Assembly (NCBI GenBank): GCA_963698735.1
Contig: CAVOSA010000019.1
Coordinates: forward strand, 62,001 to 126,000
Source: RPQJ01 sp963698735
GTDB taxonomy: Bacteria; Pseudomonadota; Gammaproteobacteria; Steroidobacterales; Steroidobacteraceae
Length of the DNA: 64,000 nt
Direction of reading: 5' to 3'
Shown here: in pieces, positions 1-7,928 of the stretch
Layout of the letters: each line of letters opens with the position of its first letter
How positions within the stretch are numbered: position 1 is the first letter of the stretch
The notes under the pieces: model-generated
Database searches by the model: none
Seen by the model: the letters and a program-made list of their open reading frames with translations, nothing else
What the model was told of the DNA's origin: nothing
Position numbers and translations under genes: made by a program

Positions 1-53
1 CCCGTATCTGGCTCTGTCATAGCTTTGTCTCCAGTTCGCGCCGACCGGCGGTC

Positions 54-827
54 TCAGAACGAGATGCTCATCCCGAGCATCGGGCCCTGCTCAGTCATGT
101 CGAAGCGCAGATAGTCCTGGTTGCTGCCTTCCTCGTAGTCGAAGGCGATGAGCCTGTAACCGAGGATGACACCGACGGACTCCGAAGCCTGCCAATGGGC
201 CCCAGCCAGCAGGTGATACATGAAGTCGGACCCGACGCCGAAGCCGCCGATGTCTCCGCGCAGGACGACACGCCAGTCGTCACCGAGCGGCCGGTCGTAG
301 CGCAAACCAATCGTCGGGTCGATCCAGTCCGCGTCACGACTGGCTTCGACGTCCAGCGGTCCGCCGCTCGTGCTCCTCAGCGACAGGTCCATCGACAGAT
401 CGACATAGGCCAGGCCGAACAGGACCTCGAGGTGCTCCGTCCAGCGCCGACCGACGGTGGCCATCAACGTGGTCTGGTCGACGTCGATCTCACCCTTCAC
501 CGAGCCACCAAGAGGGGTGTCATGCGTGTCGTGCGCGCCGAGCCCCATGAAGGTCGCATCGCCCGTGAAGGACCAGGTGCCGTTGTCGGCGCGATACGCG
601 AGCATCGCGCCGAACTCGAGTGCATCCAACACGTCGGACATGCTGGCGTCGATCCCGACCTCGACGGGCCCGATCTGCGCATCGCCATCGATGCCGGCAC
701 CCATGCCGTAGATGAACACGGTGTGCTGCCAGCCTGCCGGGGCCTCGGCCGCGACAGCAAAGGATCCGGCAAGCAGCCCCATCAGCGCGACCGTCAATGA
801 AACGACGCGGCGAATCGAACTTGCCAT
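54..827 (-). CDS. Outer-membrane beta-barrel-like protein
   Basis: 257 residues from the ATG at 827. A signal peptide is visible (Arg-Arg then a hydrophobic run, ending near AVAAEA at residue 27). The mature part alternates polar and hydrophobic strands, is rich in Gly, Asp and Trp, and ends in Phe (SISF), as outer-membrane barrels do. The longer reading from 914 adds an Arg-rich stretch before the signal peptide and is rejected. The start codon overlaps the stop of the upstream gene (TGATG at 825-829), so the two are probably translationally coupled. It may be a porin or a lipid or hydrophobic-substrate channel; no specific family is recognised. Confidence 0.7.
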   Translation of the reverse strand: MASSIRRVVSLTVALMGLLAGSFAVAAEAPAGWQHTVFIYGMGAGIDGDAQIGPVEVGIDASMSDVLDALEFGAMLAYRADNGTWSFTGDATFMGLGAHDTHDTPLGGSVKGEIDVDQTTLMATVGRRWTEHLEVLFGLAYVDLSMDLSLRSTSGGPLDVEASRDADWIDPTIGLRYDRPLGDDWRVVLRGDIGGFGVGSDFMYHLLAGAHWQASESVGVILGYRLIAFDYEEGSNQDYLRFDMTEQGPMLGMSISF

Positions 828-1510
828 CACGGCACGTAGTTGGCGCTGGTATCCGCGCCGTAGCCGCAGCCCTGATAGGTGCCGTGCAGGTCGTCGCGAA
901 TGATGGCCGCCCATCCGCCAGCCTTGGTGGTGTCGAGCACGAGATCCTTTTCGAGGATCTTGGTCTCGAACTTCCAGCCTTGCGGCAGGGTCTTGTATTT
1001 CTTGCCCAACGAGTCGAGGTTGTCAGGGGTCAGGCTCGGATCGACCGCCTTGGTGTACTCCTGCAGGACCCAGACCGCACCGCCGGGCTCGCGCAGCAGG
1101 CACACGGATCTACCCGCCTTGAAGGTCCAGACTGAGCTGCGACGGATCAGCGAAGGCACGTAGGCGCTCTGCATCTGCGAGAGCATCTCCGCACCGGTCA
1201 TATCCCCGCCCCAACGCAATTCGACACCATGGAAGTTCTGCGTTTCGCCGACGAGGAACTTGATTTCGTCCATCATCCAGAAGCGTCCCATGTTGACCGC
1301 GCACATATCCACTTCGAGTTCGCCCGCCAGTTTCTTGGCATCGATCTTCTTGTAGGCCTCGGGGTCGACGGGAATCGATGCCGCCGTATAGACGTGGGCC
1401 CTCTGTGCTTTCCCGGTGCCGATAAAGGCCCCCATCCCGTGGAAGGGGAGGCCTCGGGTGTTGGTGAAGCTTATCCAACTCAATGGTTCCATACCTGTTT
1501 TCAGTTTCAT
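827..1510 (-). CDS. Conserved-looking protein of unknown function
   Basis: 227 residues, starting ATG at 1510 with a good AAGGAAGAG ribosome site just upstream. There is no signal peptide or membrane segment, so it is probably cytoplasmic. It contains several Trp and Cys residues, a Met-rich FWMMDEIKFLVGE segment and a C-terminal GTYQGCGYGADTSANYVP tail. I do not recognise the family. It overlaps the following outer-membrane gene by three bases and is divergent from the AraC regulator at 1703, which is the classical layout of a regulator next to its target. A role with the barrel protein is inference. Confidence 0.6.
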   Translation of the reverse strand: MKLKTGMEPLSWISFTNTRGLPFHGMGAFIGTGKAQRAHVYTAASIPVDPEAYKKIDAKKLAGELEVDMCAVNMGRFWMMDEIKFLVGETQNFHGVELRWGGDMTGAEMLSQMQSAYVPSLIRRSSVWTFKAGRSVCLLREPGGAVWVLQEYTKAVDPSLTPDNLDSLGKKYKTLPQGWKFETKILEKDLVLDTTKAGGWAAIIRDDLHGTYQGCGYGADTSANYVP

Positions 1511-1702
1511 TGCTTCTCTTCCTTCTGTTTCATCTCGTGAGACTTCGATGCCCGGGCTTCCGGGCGTCGCGCTTGAGCGCGTACGGCGTCACTTCACCAC
1601 CCTTGCAGTCGGTCCTCTTGACTTCCCGGGACAGCGTTCGGACACTCTGGGACGCATCCCTTAGGTATTTCCCGCGACCTTTTCAATCCGACGCACCGAC
1701 TC

Positions 1703-2743
1703 ATGGACCAGCCCACAACAGCTTCAGTGGATCCGGGGGTCACCGTCCGGGTCCGCGGTGTCATGGGGATACCGGCGGTGATCGAGAGTCTGGGCAGTGA
1801 TCCGAAACAGGTCTTTTCGCGAGCACGGGTGGATCCGGCGCTGTTCGACGACCCTGACCAATCGATCTCCCTGGCTGCCGTGGGCCGCCTCCTGCAGCAG
1901 GCCGTCGCAAGCACAGGCTGCGAGCATTTCGGACTGCTGGTCGGCGAACGTGGCGGACAGAGTTCGCTCGGCCTGATCGGACTGGCGGTCAGGGACTCAC
2001 CGAACGTGGAAATGGCATTGCGCAGCCTCGGGACCTACCTGCATCTCTATCACGGTGGGCAGGTCATGAATCTCGATGTCGGTGACGACGTGGCGACGCT
2101 CAGTTACGCGATCCATCAACCCGGTGTGGAGGCGGTCGACCAGATCGAGGACGGCGCGCTCGCGATCTTCTTCAATGTCATGCGCGATCTCTGTGGCGCC
2201 GACTGGTTGCCCCTCGAGGTCCGGTTCGCCCACCGCCGGCCGACTTCGGTGCGGCCATTCCTCGACGTCTTCCACACCACGCTGCGATTCAACGCGGAAC
2301 ACAGCGCACTCGTGTTCTCCGCGAACTGGCTGCGCCGACCTCTGCCTGAGGTCGATGCCGACCTTCAGCGCCTGCTGCGACGGGAGATCGACGAACTCAA
2401 GGCGGCACAGGGAACCGGCTTCGTGGAGCGGGTGCGCGGTGTGCTGCGAACCGCACTCCTGACGGGTCATGGCAGCGCGGACCAGGTGGCTGCGCTGTTC
2501 TCGATGCACCGCCGCACGCTGTCGCGGCGAATGGCCGAATGTGGCACGAGCTTCGCAGCCCTGGCGGACGAGAGTCGCTTCGAGATCGCCAAGCACATGC
2601 TGGCAAACACGACCATGGACGTCAGCCAGATCGCCGCGGCGCTCGACTACGCGGAGGCGAGCGCCTTCACGCGGGCCTTCCGGCGCTGGAGCGGCACGAC
2701 GCCCGCCGCCTGGCGGGCGAAGCAACAACCGGCGCGAACCTAG
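1703..2743 (+). CDS. AraC-family transcriptional regulator
   Basis: 346 residues. Residues about 30-215 match the arabinose-binding-like N-terminal domain of the OruR/ArgR type of AraC regulators. Residues about 240-340 are the double helix-turn-helix domain: the first helix pair is around DQVAALFSMHRRTLSRRM, the second around MDVSQIAAALDYAEASAF, ending FRRWSGTTPAAWR, the usual AraC signature. It lies between a divergent gene pair (54-1510) and the cupin/desulfinase unit that starts at 3091, so either could be its target. A broken paralogue lies at 7169-7675. There is no clear Shine-Dalgarno before the ATG. Confidence 0.9.
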   Translation: MDQPTTASVDPGVTVRVRGVMGIPAVIESLGSDPKQVFSRARVDPALFDDPDQSISLAAVGRLLQQAVASTGCEHFGLLVGERGGQSSLGLIGLAVRDSPNVEMALRSLGTYLHLYHGGQVMNLDVGDDVATLSYAIHQPGVEAVDQIEDGALAIFFNVMRDLCGADWLPLEVRFAHRRPTSVRPFLDVFHTTLRFNAEHSALVFSANWLRRPLPEVDADLQRLLRREIDELKAAQGTGFVERVRGVLRTALLTGHGSADQVAALFSMHRRTLSRRMAECGTSFAALADESRFEIAKHMLANTTMDVSQIAAALDYAEASAFTRAFRRWSGTTPAAWRAKQQPART

Positions 2744-3052
2744 TCCGTTCGCCGTCTGCCGCGGCGCCCCCCCCGCGACAGGCGTCGCGCCTGACCCCAC
2801 GGTGCGACTGGCCCGGTCCGCTACGGGAAAATACCTAGTCGGCTCGTCCCAAGATCACCAGACCTTGTCCCGGAAGATCAAGTGCACTCGCTGCAAGGGT
2901 GGTGAACTACGGCCAGTCGCGTGCTCGGAATTGCCGTGCTGTCCCCGTAACCCGGACGCGAACGCCGTCCGACCAAGGGCCCGCAATCAACCCCTGCCGC
3001 GATGGTCACCAGGATTGTCCAGACGACCGGGTCTGTTTTTTTTGAACAGTTC
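2744..3052. other. Non-coding stretch upstream of the cupin operon
   Basis: No convincing gene in the 309 bases between the AraC gene and the leader hairpin. It contains a run of eight C at about 2767 and eight T at about 3037-3044. Copies of TCACCA in the same orientation lie at 2855-2860 and 3006-3011, with a third inside the inverted repeat at 3053-3072. It probably holds the promoter and operators of the cupin/desulfinase unit, but I see no clear -35/-10 pair. Confidence 0.4.
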
Positions 3053-3072
3053 GTCACCACCGGTCTGGTGAC
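3053..3072. promoter_or_regulatory. Inverted repeat before the cupin gene
   Basis: GTCACCA (3053-3059), a six-base spacer, then TGGTGAC (3066-3072): a perfect 7-bp inverted repeat ending four bases before the AAGGAG ribosome site (3076-3081). A further direct GTCACCA half lies at 3005-3011. It is either an operator (AraC is next door) or an mRNA hairpin shielding the ribosome site. Confidence 0.45.
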
Positions 3073-3090
3073 TGCAAGGAGAAACGAGCA

Positions 3091-3480
3091 ATGAGAAGCC
3101 ATTGGAAAGACATGGACCCGGTTGACGACTTCATCACCCAGCAGACCCCGGGCCTGAAGATCTACCAGAAGGTCTGGGGCGGCATGCAATGCGCCTACCA
3201 CTGCTTTGCCCCAGGTACTGACTTCACGAGGCTGCTGGCGCCAATGCCGGACGGTCTCTGCGGCGTCCCACACCATGCCTACGTCATCAGCGGCTCGATG
3301 AAGGTCATCTACAAGGATGGGTCCGTTGACCTGTGCAAGGCCGGGGACGTGTGCTACTGGCCGGCTCCGCACAACTTCATCTCGGATGAAGGCGCGGAGA
3401 TCATCCAGTTCAGCGGTAGTGGCGACCTGGCTGCGCAGGCCAAGGTGATCGAGAATCTGATCGCGAAGATGAAGAAGTAA
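3091..3480 (+). CDS. Small cupin-domain protein
   Basis: 129 residues, ATG at 3091 with AAGGAG nine bases upstream. A single cupin fold is suggested by the strand pattern PHHAYVISGSMKVIYKDG followed by LCKAGDVCYWPAPHNFISDEGAEIIQFSG. The two motifs carry His pairs and a Glu/Asp-rich second motif that could bind a metal. No signal peptide. It is first in a + strand set with a DszB-like enzyme, an AhpD-like protein and a rhodanese. It might be a dioxygenase, isomerase or sensor for the pathway; the substrate cannot be read from sequence. Confidence 0.75.
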   Translation: MRSHWKDMDPVDDFITQQTPGLKIYQKVWGGMQCAYHCFAPGTDFTRLLAPMPDGLCGVPHHAYVISGSMKVIYKDGSVDLCKAGDVCYWPAPHNFISDEGAEIIQFSGSGDLAAQAKVIENLIAKMKK

Positions 3481-3560
3481 GTGTTGATGTACCCGGGCGC
3501 GGGCAGTCCGGCCCGCCTCGATACGCGCTGCGGTTGTCACCGCCCGGCCGCATGACGGCG

Positions 3561-3588
3561 CGGGGCCTGCCCGAACTGGCAGGCCCCG
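3561..3588 (+). promoter_or_regulatory. Intercistronic hairpin before the DszB-like gene
   Basis: An 11-bp perfect stem (3561-3571 pairs with 3578-3588) with a six-base loop, ending two bases before the GAGGA ribosome site (3591-3595). It supports translation starting at 3603, because the longer reading from 3534 would run through this hairpin. It may stabilise or attenuate the downstream message. Confidence 0.55.
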
Positions 3589-3602
3589 CCGAGGAACTGG
3601 CG

Positions 3603-4763
3603 ATGCCTACGACGACCCTGCAGGGCAAGACACTGAGCACGGTCGACCTGAACTGGAAGGAGGTCTTCTACACCAACTGCGGCATGGTCTCGGCCAGCAA
3701 CGTCGATCAGGAACTCACCTGGTGCAGGACCGACTTCGCGGCGATCGGTGTCGACTACGCCCACTTGCTCAGCCGGCGCGAGAACGACTGGTACCCGCAC
3801 TACATCCACAACCTCGACAACCTGGTCCGCTTCGGCGGCCTGTACCCGACGATCCACGTCCAGGCCGACATCCGCCGCACCCGGCTGCTGGGCGCGACGC
3901 CCACCTACGAAGGCGGGTGCATGCTGGTGCGGGCCAAGGACCGCATCTACAAGATGAGCCACCTGAAGGGCAAGCGCATCGGCCTGTCGAAGAGCCTGAA
4001 CACGCTGAAGGCCGACTGGTGGCGCATCACCGAGCACTACGGCATCTTGAACATGCTGATGCTCAACGACATGAGCATCGAGGATGTCGAGATCGTCGAG
4101 TTTCCGGATGCCGACGACTGGTACACCGACCCAAAGATGTGCGGGCCGGTGAACAGCGCGACGGAGTTTTACATGGGGAAGGTGGACCACAAGCGCACCC
4201 TGATCACCCGCCCGCTGGAGACGGCGCTGCTGGAAGGCAAGGTCGATGCGATCTACACCCACAGCAAGACCTGGCAGCACCTGCAGGAAGAAACGGGCAA
4301 GATTGCGGCGATCGAAGATCTGTCGCGCCACCCCGACTGGCGGCTGCAGGCCAACAACGAGCCCGCAGTCATCACCTGCAGCGACGTGATGGCCGAGCAG
4401 CACCCCGAACTGGTCGTCACGTTCCTGAAGGCCATGATCAAGGTCGGGCGCTGGGCCAACGAACACAAGCGCGCCGCGGCCGCGATCCTGGACCGCCAGA
4501 CCTACTACCGCGACGTCGAGGACACCTATCAGTGCATCAAGCACATCGACATGGTGCCCAGCCTGTCGCCGAAGAACCTGGCGCAGATCGAGATCGGCAA
4601 GGACTTCATGCTCGAGCATGGCTACATCAAGCGCGACTTCGACGTGCACGCGTGGGCGGCGCCCGAGTTCCTGGAGCAGGCGGCGAAGGAGCTGATCGAG
4701 GAACGCTGGGGGAAAGCGACCGCGGCCAAGCTTCCCGACGCGACCGTGGTCAGGCTCGGATGA
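3603..4763 (+). CDS. DszB-like sulfinate desulfinase (NMT1/SsuA-like fold)
   Basis: 386 residues from ATG 3603, preceded by GAGGA at seven bases. It resembles Rhodococcus DszB (2'-hydroxybiphenyl-2-sulfinate desulfinase), which releases sulfite from an aryl sulfinate. The known DszB triad Cys27-His60-Arg70 is matched: YTNC gives Cys26, and His66 and Arg76 keep the 10-residue spacing, with Arg in the same RFGG context. RRTRLLGATP and the C-terminal WAAPEFL motif also match what I recall of DszB. It has no signal peptide, unlike periplasmic binding proteins of this fold. Neighbouring AhpD-like and rhodanese genes overlap by four bases each. The substrate is unknown; a C-S cleaving role is inference from the triad. 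Confidence 0.75.
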   Translation: MPTTTLQGKTLSTVDLNWKEVFYTNCGMVSASNVDQELTWCRTDFAAIGVDYAHLLSRRENDWYPHYIHNLDNLVRFGGLYPTIHVQADIRRTRLLGATPTYEGGCMLVRAKDRIYKMSHLKGKRIGLSKSLNTLKADWWRITEHYGILNMLMLNDMSIEDVEIVEFPDADDWYTDPKMCGPVNSATEFYMGKVDHKRTLITRPLETALLEGKVDAIYTHSKTWQHLQEETGKIAAIEDLSRHPDWRLQANNEPAVITCSDVMAEQHPELVVTFLKAMIKVGRWANEHKRAAAAILDRQTYYRDVEDTYQCIKHIDMVPSLSPKNLAQIEIGKDFMLEHGYIKRDFDVHAWAAPEFLEQAAKELIEERWGKATAAKLPDATVVRLG

Positions 4764-5440
4764 CTCGAGGGCGCGTCCAGGCAGCGAGAGGCAATCCTGC
4801 TGGCGCCGGGAGCGGCCGCAGCGTGGCGAAGCGAACATTCACCTCTGCCAACATCCTGAAGACAACGGTGAACTGCGCGATTGCGTTCCCGGTGATCATC
4901 CGATCGACATTCAGGCCGAAGACATCCAAGGCGCTTCGCGAGAAAGTGATGCTCGGCGTCACTGCGATCAACGACTGTCGTTATTGCGCCTGGGGACATG
5001 CTCACTGGGCGGTCTCGCAGGGCGTCTCGCTGGACGACGTCAACCAGATACTCAGCAGCCAGCTCGACTCATTGAAAGCGAATAGTCCCGCCGAGGCGGC
5101 CGCCATCCTGTTCGGCCAGCACTATGCCGAGCAGTTGGGCGAGATCGATCCGGAATCCGTGAAGAATCTTCGCAACTACTTCACCCAGTCACAGGTGCGG
5201 GAAATCGTCGCGTACGTGTACTTCATTACGTTCACGAACCTGAGCGGCAATACCGTGGATGCCGTCCTCGAGCGAGTTCGTGGCCAGGGCCGCCCCATCA
5301 CTGCCGTGGAAGGGGTTACGGGTGTCCTTCTCGCCCCGATCCTGCTGCTGCTGGTTGTGCTCGTGAAGGCAGGAAAACTCATCGGAACGGATAAAAGACG
5401 AGCGAAGCGGGCAATTTCCCAATCGAGAGGAGTCAGATGA
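4760..5440 (+). CDS. AhpD/carboxymuconolactone decarboxylase-like protein
   Basis: 226 residues; the ATG at 4760 overlaps the stop of the DszB-like gene (ATGA). The AhpD catalytic pattern is present with exact family spacing: Glu61, Cys73, Cys76, His80 in EKVMLGVTAINDCRYCAWGH. AhpD-type proteins use the CxxC pair as a thiol peroxidase or disulfide reductant. The C terminus has a hydrophobic segment (about residues 187-205, LLAPILLLLVVLV) followed by a basic tail, so it may be membrane-anchored, which is unusual for AhpD. In this operon it could handle peroxide or thiol by-products of the desulfinase step (inference). Confidence 0.8.
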   Translation: MTRGRVQAARGNPAGAGSGRSVAKRTFTSANILKTTVNCAIAFPVIIRSTFRPKTSKALREKVMLGVTAINDCRYCAWGHAHWAVSQGVSLDDVNQILSSQLDSLKANSPAEAAAILFGQHYAEQLGEIDPESVKNLRNYFTQSQVREIVAYVYFITFTNLSGNTVDAVLERVRGQGRPITAVEGVTGVLLAPILLLLVVLVKAGKLIGTDKRRAKRAISQSRGVR

Positions 5441-5772
5441 TGGTGGGAAAACTGAAGGCAAAGCACGACGAGCTGGCGAGTTCGAAACTGCCGCCGGACG
5501 AAGTGGCGAAACTGCTCAAGGCCGGAGCATTCCTGGTCGACGTTCGACCAAAGATCCAGGCGAAGATGGGCATGGCTCCCGGCGCGACCAATATTTCAAT
5601 TTTCACGCTGAAGCGTCGCCTGGACGAACTGCCGCGTGACCGGAAGATCCTGCTCTATTGCCACTCGGGCGCCGCGGCGGGAAAGGCCAAGCGAGAACTG
5701 GATGCCCTGGGTTTCAAGGCATTCAATGGCGGCGGCTACAAGGACATCCTGAAGATCGTCGGGCCCCGATAG
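5437..5772 (+). CDS. Rhodanese-domain protein
   Basis: 111 residues, one rhodanese domain. The active-site loop is YCHSGAAAGKA with the catalytic Cys at 75. The upstream VDVRPKIQAKMGMAPGATNIS is the usual substrate-side motif. The start overlaps the previous stop (ATGATG at 5437-5442), with GAGAGGAG just upstream; ATG 5440 is equally possible. Rhodaneses transfer sulfane sulfur to thiols or cyanide. As the last gene of the unit it suggests sulfur released upstream is captured or moved on (inference). Confidence 0.88.
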   Translation: MMVGKLKAKHDELASSKLPPDEVAKLLKAGAFLVDVRPKIQAKMGMAPGATNISIFTLKRRLDELPRDRKILLYCHSGAAAGKAKRELDALGFKAFNGGGYKDILKIVGPR

Positions 5773-5782
5773 GCAGCACCCG

Positions 5783-5812
5783 ATCGGGCGGCGCCCACGC
5801 GCGCCGCCCGAT
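5783..5812. terminator. Bidirectional hairpin between convergent genes
   Basis: A 12-bp perfect GC-rich stem (5783-5794 pairs with 5801-5812) with a six-base loop, between the rhodanese stop (+) and the stop of the 5829-6278 gene (-). There is no T-run, so it is a weak intrinsic terminator or an mRNA 3' end stabiliser. Confidence 0.55.
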
Positions 5813-5828
5813 ATCCCGACGGCGACGC

Positions 5829-6278
5829 TCACCCCGCGGGCGCGTGCTTGCAGCCGTAATCCAGGATCTCGCCGAACACCGACGCACGCGGCGCGTCCAT
5901 CCAGATCAGGTTCTTCTCGCTCCGCGAAGCCTTCTGCACGACCTCGCCCTGCAAGTCGGGGCTCGCAAAGGCACGCGTTTCCATCATTGCGAGCTTGCGC
6001 TGCTCGCAATCGAGCCGGTAGTCGGTGCGTGCCGACTGGTAGGTCTTGCCTTTCTTCGCGGATTCCACCGGCGCAAGGTAGTTCTGCTTGACGCGGACCT
6101 GCACGTGGGTACCGACCCGCTGGATCGAATCTGTATTCACGAACGCGATCTCGTTGCCGGAGATGGCCACTTTGTACCACTTGTCCGCGGCCGCTTCGGA
6201 CTGGGCCAGCACGGTGGCAACCGGGGCCAGCAGCGCAAGCGATGCAGCGAGGGCGAGGGAGGTATGTCGAAGGTTCAT
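5829..6278 (-). CDS. Surface-adhesin E-like exported protein
   Basis: 149 residues with a clear signal peptide (hydrophobic run ending VLAQS at about residue 26). The mature part fits the Adhesin_E family: WYKVAISGNEIAFVNTDSI near the start, then a hydrophilic strand with YRLDCEQRK and a C-terminal Cys (ILDYGCK). The two Cys probably form the usual disulfide. Small proteins of this family are periplasmic or surface-exposed and mostly uncharacterised. It follows the OmpA-like lipoprotein gene on the same strand by 51 bases and may be co-transcribed with it. Confidence 0.65.
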   Translation of the reverse strand: MNLRHTSLALAASLALLAPVATVLAQSEAAADKWYKVAISGNEIAFVNTDSIQRVGTHVQVRVKQNYLAPVESAKKGKTYQSARTDYRLDCEQRKLAMMETRAFASPDLQGEVVQKASRSEKNLIWMDAPRASVFGEILDYGCKHAPAG

Positions 6279-6329
6279 GCTGTGATTCCTTAAATTGCAG
6301 CGCAGGCCAATGATCGCAGACAGTGGCTA

Positions 6330-7019
6330 TCAGCCCTTCGCGCCTTGCAGTGTTTCTTCCGTCACCGGCACGATCGTGATCTCGACGCGACGGTTCTGCG
6401 CGCGTCCCTCGGGCGTCGCGTTGTCGGCCACCGGGTGGTCCGGGCCCGCACCCACCGCCTGCAGTCGCTGCGGGGTCACGTTCCGGCCGGTCAGGTAGGT
6501 CTTCACGCTGTCCGCCCGCTTCTGCGACAGCTGCATGTTGTAGGCATGGCTGCCCGTGCTGTCGGTGTGGCCCGCCACCTGCACGACCGTCTGGTTGTAG
6601 TCCACGAGCGTCGCGGCGATCTTGTCGAGCGCCGAGTGGAACTGCGGATTGAGGTCGGCGCTGTCGGTGGCGAAAGTCACCCCGCCCGGCATGTTGATCG
6701 TGAGGTTGTCGCCCCAGCGGACGACCTCGACGCCCGTGCCGGCCATCTGCTTGCGGAGCGCTGCTTCCTGCTTGTCCATGTAGCTGCCGACCGCGCCGCC
6801 GGCGAGCGCGCCGACGCCCGCACCGATCAGCGCGCCCTTCCAGCTGGGCGAGATCAGCAGGCCGACGACCGCGCCACCGGCCGCACCGATGCCCACGCCC
6901 TGGCGCGTCTTCTGCTTCTCGGGATTCTTGGCGAGATCCTCCATCGATGCGCAGCCGCTCAGCGCCACGGCTGCGGCAACGGCGACGAGCAACGGGGCCC
7001 TGACGAGACGAATATTCAT
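6330..7019 (-). CDS. OmpA-family lipoprotein with glycine zipper
   Basis: 229 residues. A lipobox (ALSGC, Cys23) indicates lipid anchoring to the outer membrane. Residues about 41-80 form a glycine-zipper segment (GVGIGAAGGAVVGLL, then GALIGAGVGALAGGAVG). The C-terminal OmpA peptidoglycan-binding domain spans about 105-220 with VAGHTDSTGSHAYNMQLSQKRA and the NRRVEI end. It resembles YiaD-type proteins that tether the outer membrane to peptidoglycan. ATG at 7019 has an AAGGAAAG ribosome site. Confidence 0.92.
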   Translation of the reverse strand: MNIRLVRAPLLVAVAAAVALSGCASMEDLAKNPEKQKTRQGVGIGAAGGAVVGLLISPSWKGALIGAGVGALAGGAVGSYMDKQEAALRKQMAGTGVEVVRWGDNLTINMPGGVTFATDSADLNPQFHSALDKIAATLVDYNQTVVQVAGHTDSTGSHAYNMQLSQKRADSVKTYLTGRNVTPQRLQAVGAGPDHPVADNATPEGRAQNRRVEITIVPVTEETLQGAKG

Positions 7020-7168
7020 GTCACTTTCCTTTTCCGAATCCCGGTCTTGATGGTCAGTCCGCTCAATAGCCGCGTGATGTTAGGCATGCAATGAGGGACT
7101 GTCGCAGGACATACGAGGACAACGTTTGAACATTTGGTGACAGCTCGACCCCGGAAATCACTGTTGGA

Positions 7169-7675
7169 ATGGCAGTGAGGCGCACCTCGAGTCGTGTCTT
7201 CCAAACGTCGCTGGACTTCGATGCGGAGCAGAGCGCTCTGGTGTTTTCGGCGAACTGGCTGCGCAAGACACTGCCCCCCGTGGATGCGGACCTGGAACGC
7301 CTGTTGCTGCAACAGATACGCGAACTGGAAAGCATTCACGGGGAGTCGTTCCCGGATCAGGTTCGTGGCGCCCTGCGGACCGGATTGCTGAGCGGCCACT
7401 CGAGCGTAGAACAGGTGGCGGCGTTGTTTTCGATGCACCGTCGGACATTGACCCGGCGCCTTGCCGCAAGCGGACTGAGTTTCGCAGCGCTCGTCGACTA
7501 GGGTCGCTTCGAGATCAGCCGCCAGATGCTCGAATACACGACGCTCGACGTGAAGCAGATTGCGGCTTCGCTGGACTATTCGGACGCAAGTGCCTTCACT
7601 CGGGCGTTTCATCGGTGGAGCGGAACAACGCCGTCAGAATGGCGGTCGCGCTCGAGCCGAGGTCCTGACCTCTAG
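7169..7675 (+). pseudogene. Broken AraC-family regulator (paralogue of 1703-2743)
   Basis: The readable frame matches the C-terminal half of the AraC protein at 1703-2743: ALVFSANWLR, DADLERLL, QVAALFSMHRRTLTRR. It has two lesions. About 200 residues of the N-terminal domain are missing. An in-frame TAG at 7499-7501 stands where the paralogue has Glu (ADESRFE versus VD-stop-GRFE), consistent with one GAG to TAG change. After the stop the same frame continues through the second helix-turn-helix (ASAFTRAFHRWSGTTPSEW) to TAG at 7673. It probably arose by partial duplication or as the remains of a related locus. Confidence 0.88.
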
Positions 7676-7928
7676 CATCCGGGCGCGGCTGGTAAGAGTC
7701 GCGCGGGCGAATCGCGTGCCGCGCGGCTGATTGCCAGCGCTACGCGCGCCAATTGACGATGCGGCCGTTGCGCTAAATGAAGATTTACTTGCGTCAAATA
7801 CGGAGTCGTGACGTCTCAGATCGTCCAGAGGGTGTCCCCAGATATCAACCAGCTGTGATGCCCAGGTGGTGCAATTCATACAGACGCAGCCCCTGTGCCG
7901 TGCGATACGTTCACTACCTGGAGCAACC

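Noticed and set aside
3534..3602. Upstream start for the DszB-like gene
   Set aside because: Would translate through an 11-bp hairpin and ignore the good GAGGA site before ATG 3603.
3537..4838. 433-codon open frame on the - strand opposite the DszB-like gene
   Set aside because: No motif, no ribosome site; the + strand carries the desulfinase triad.
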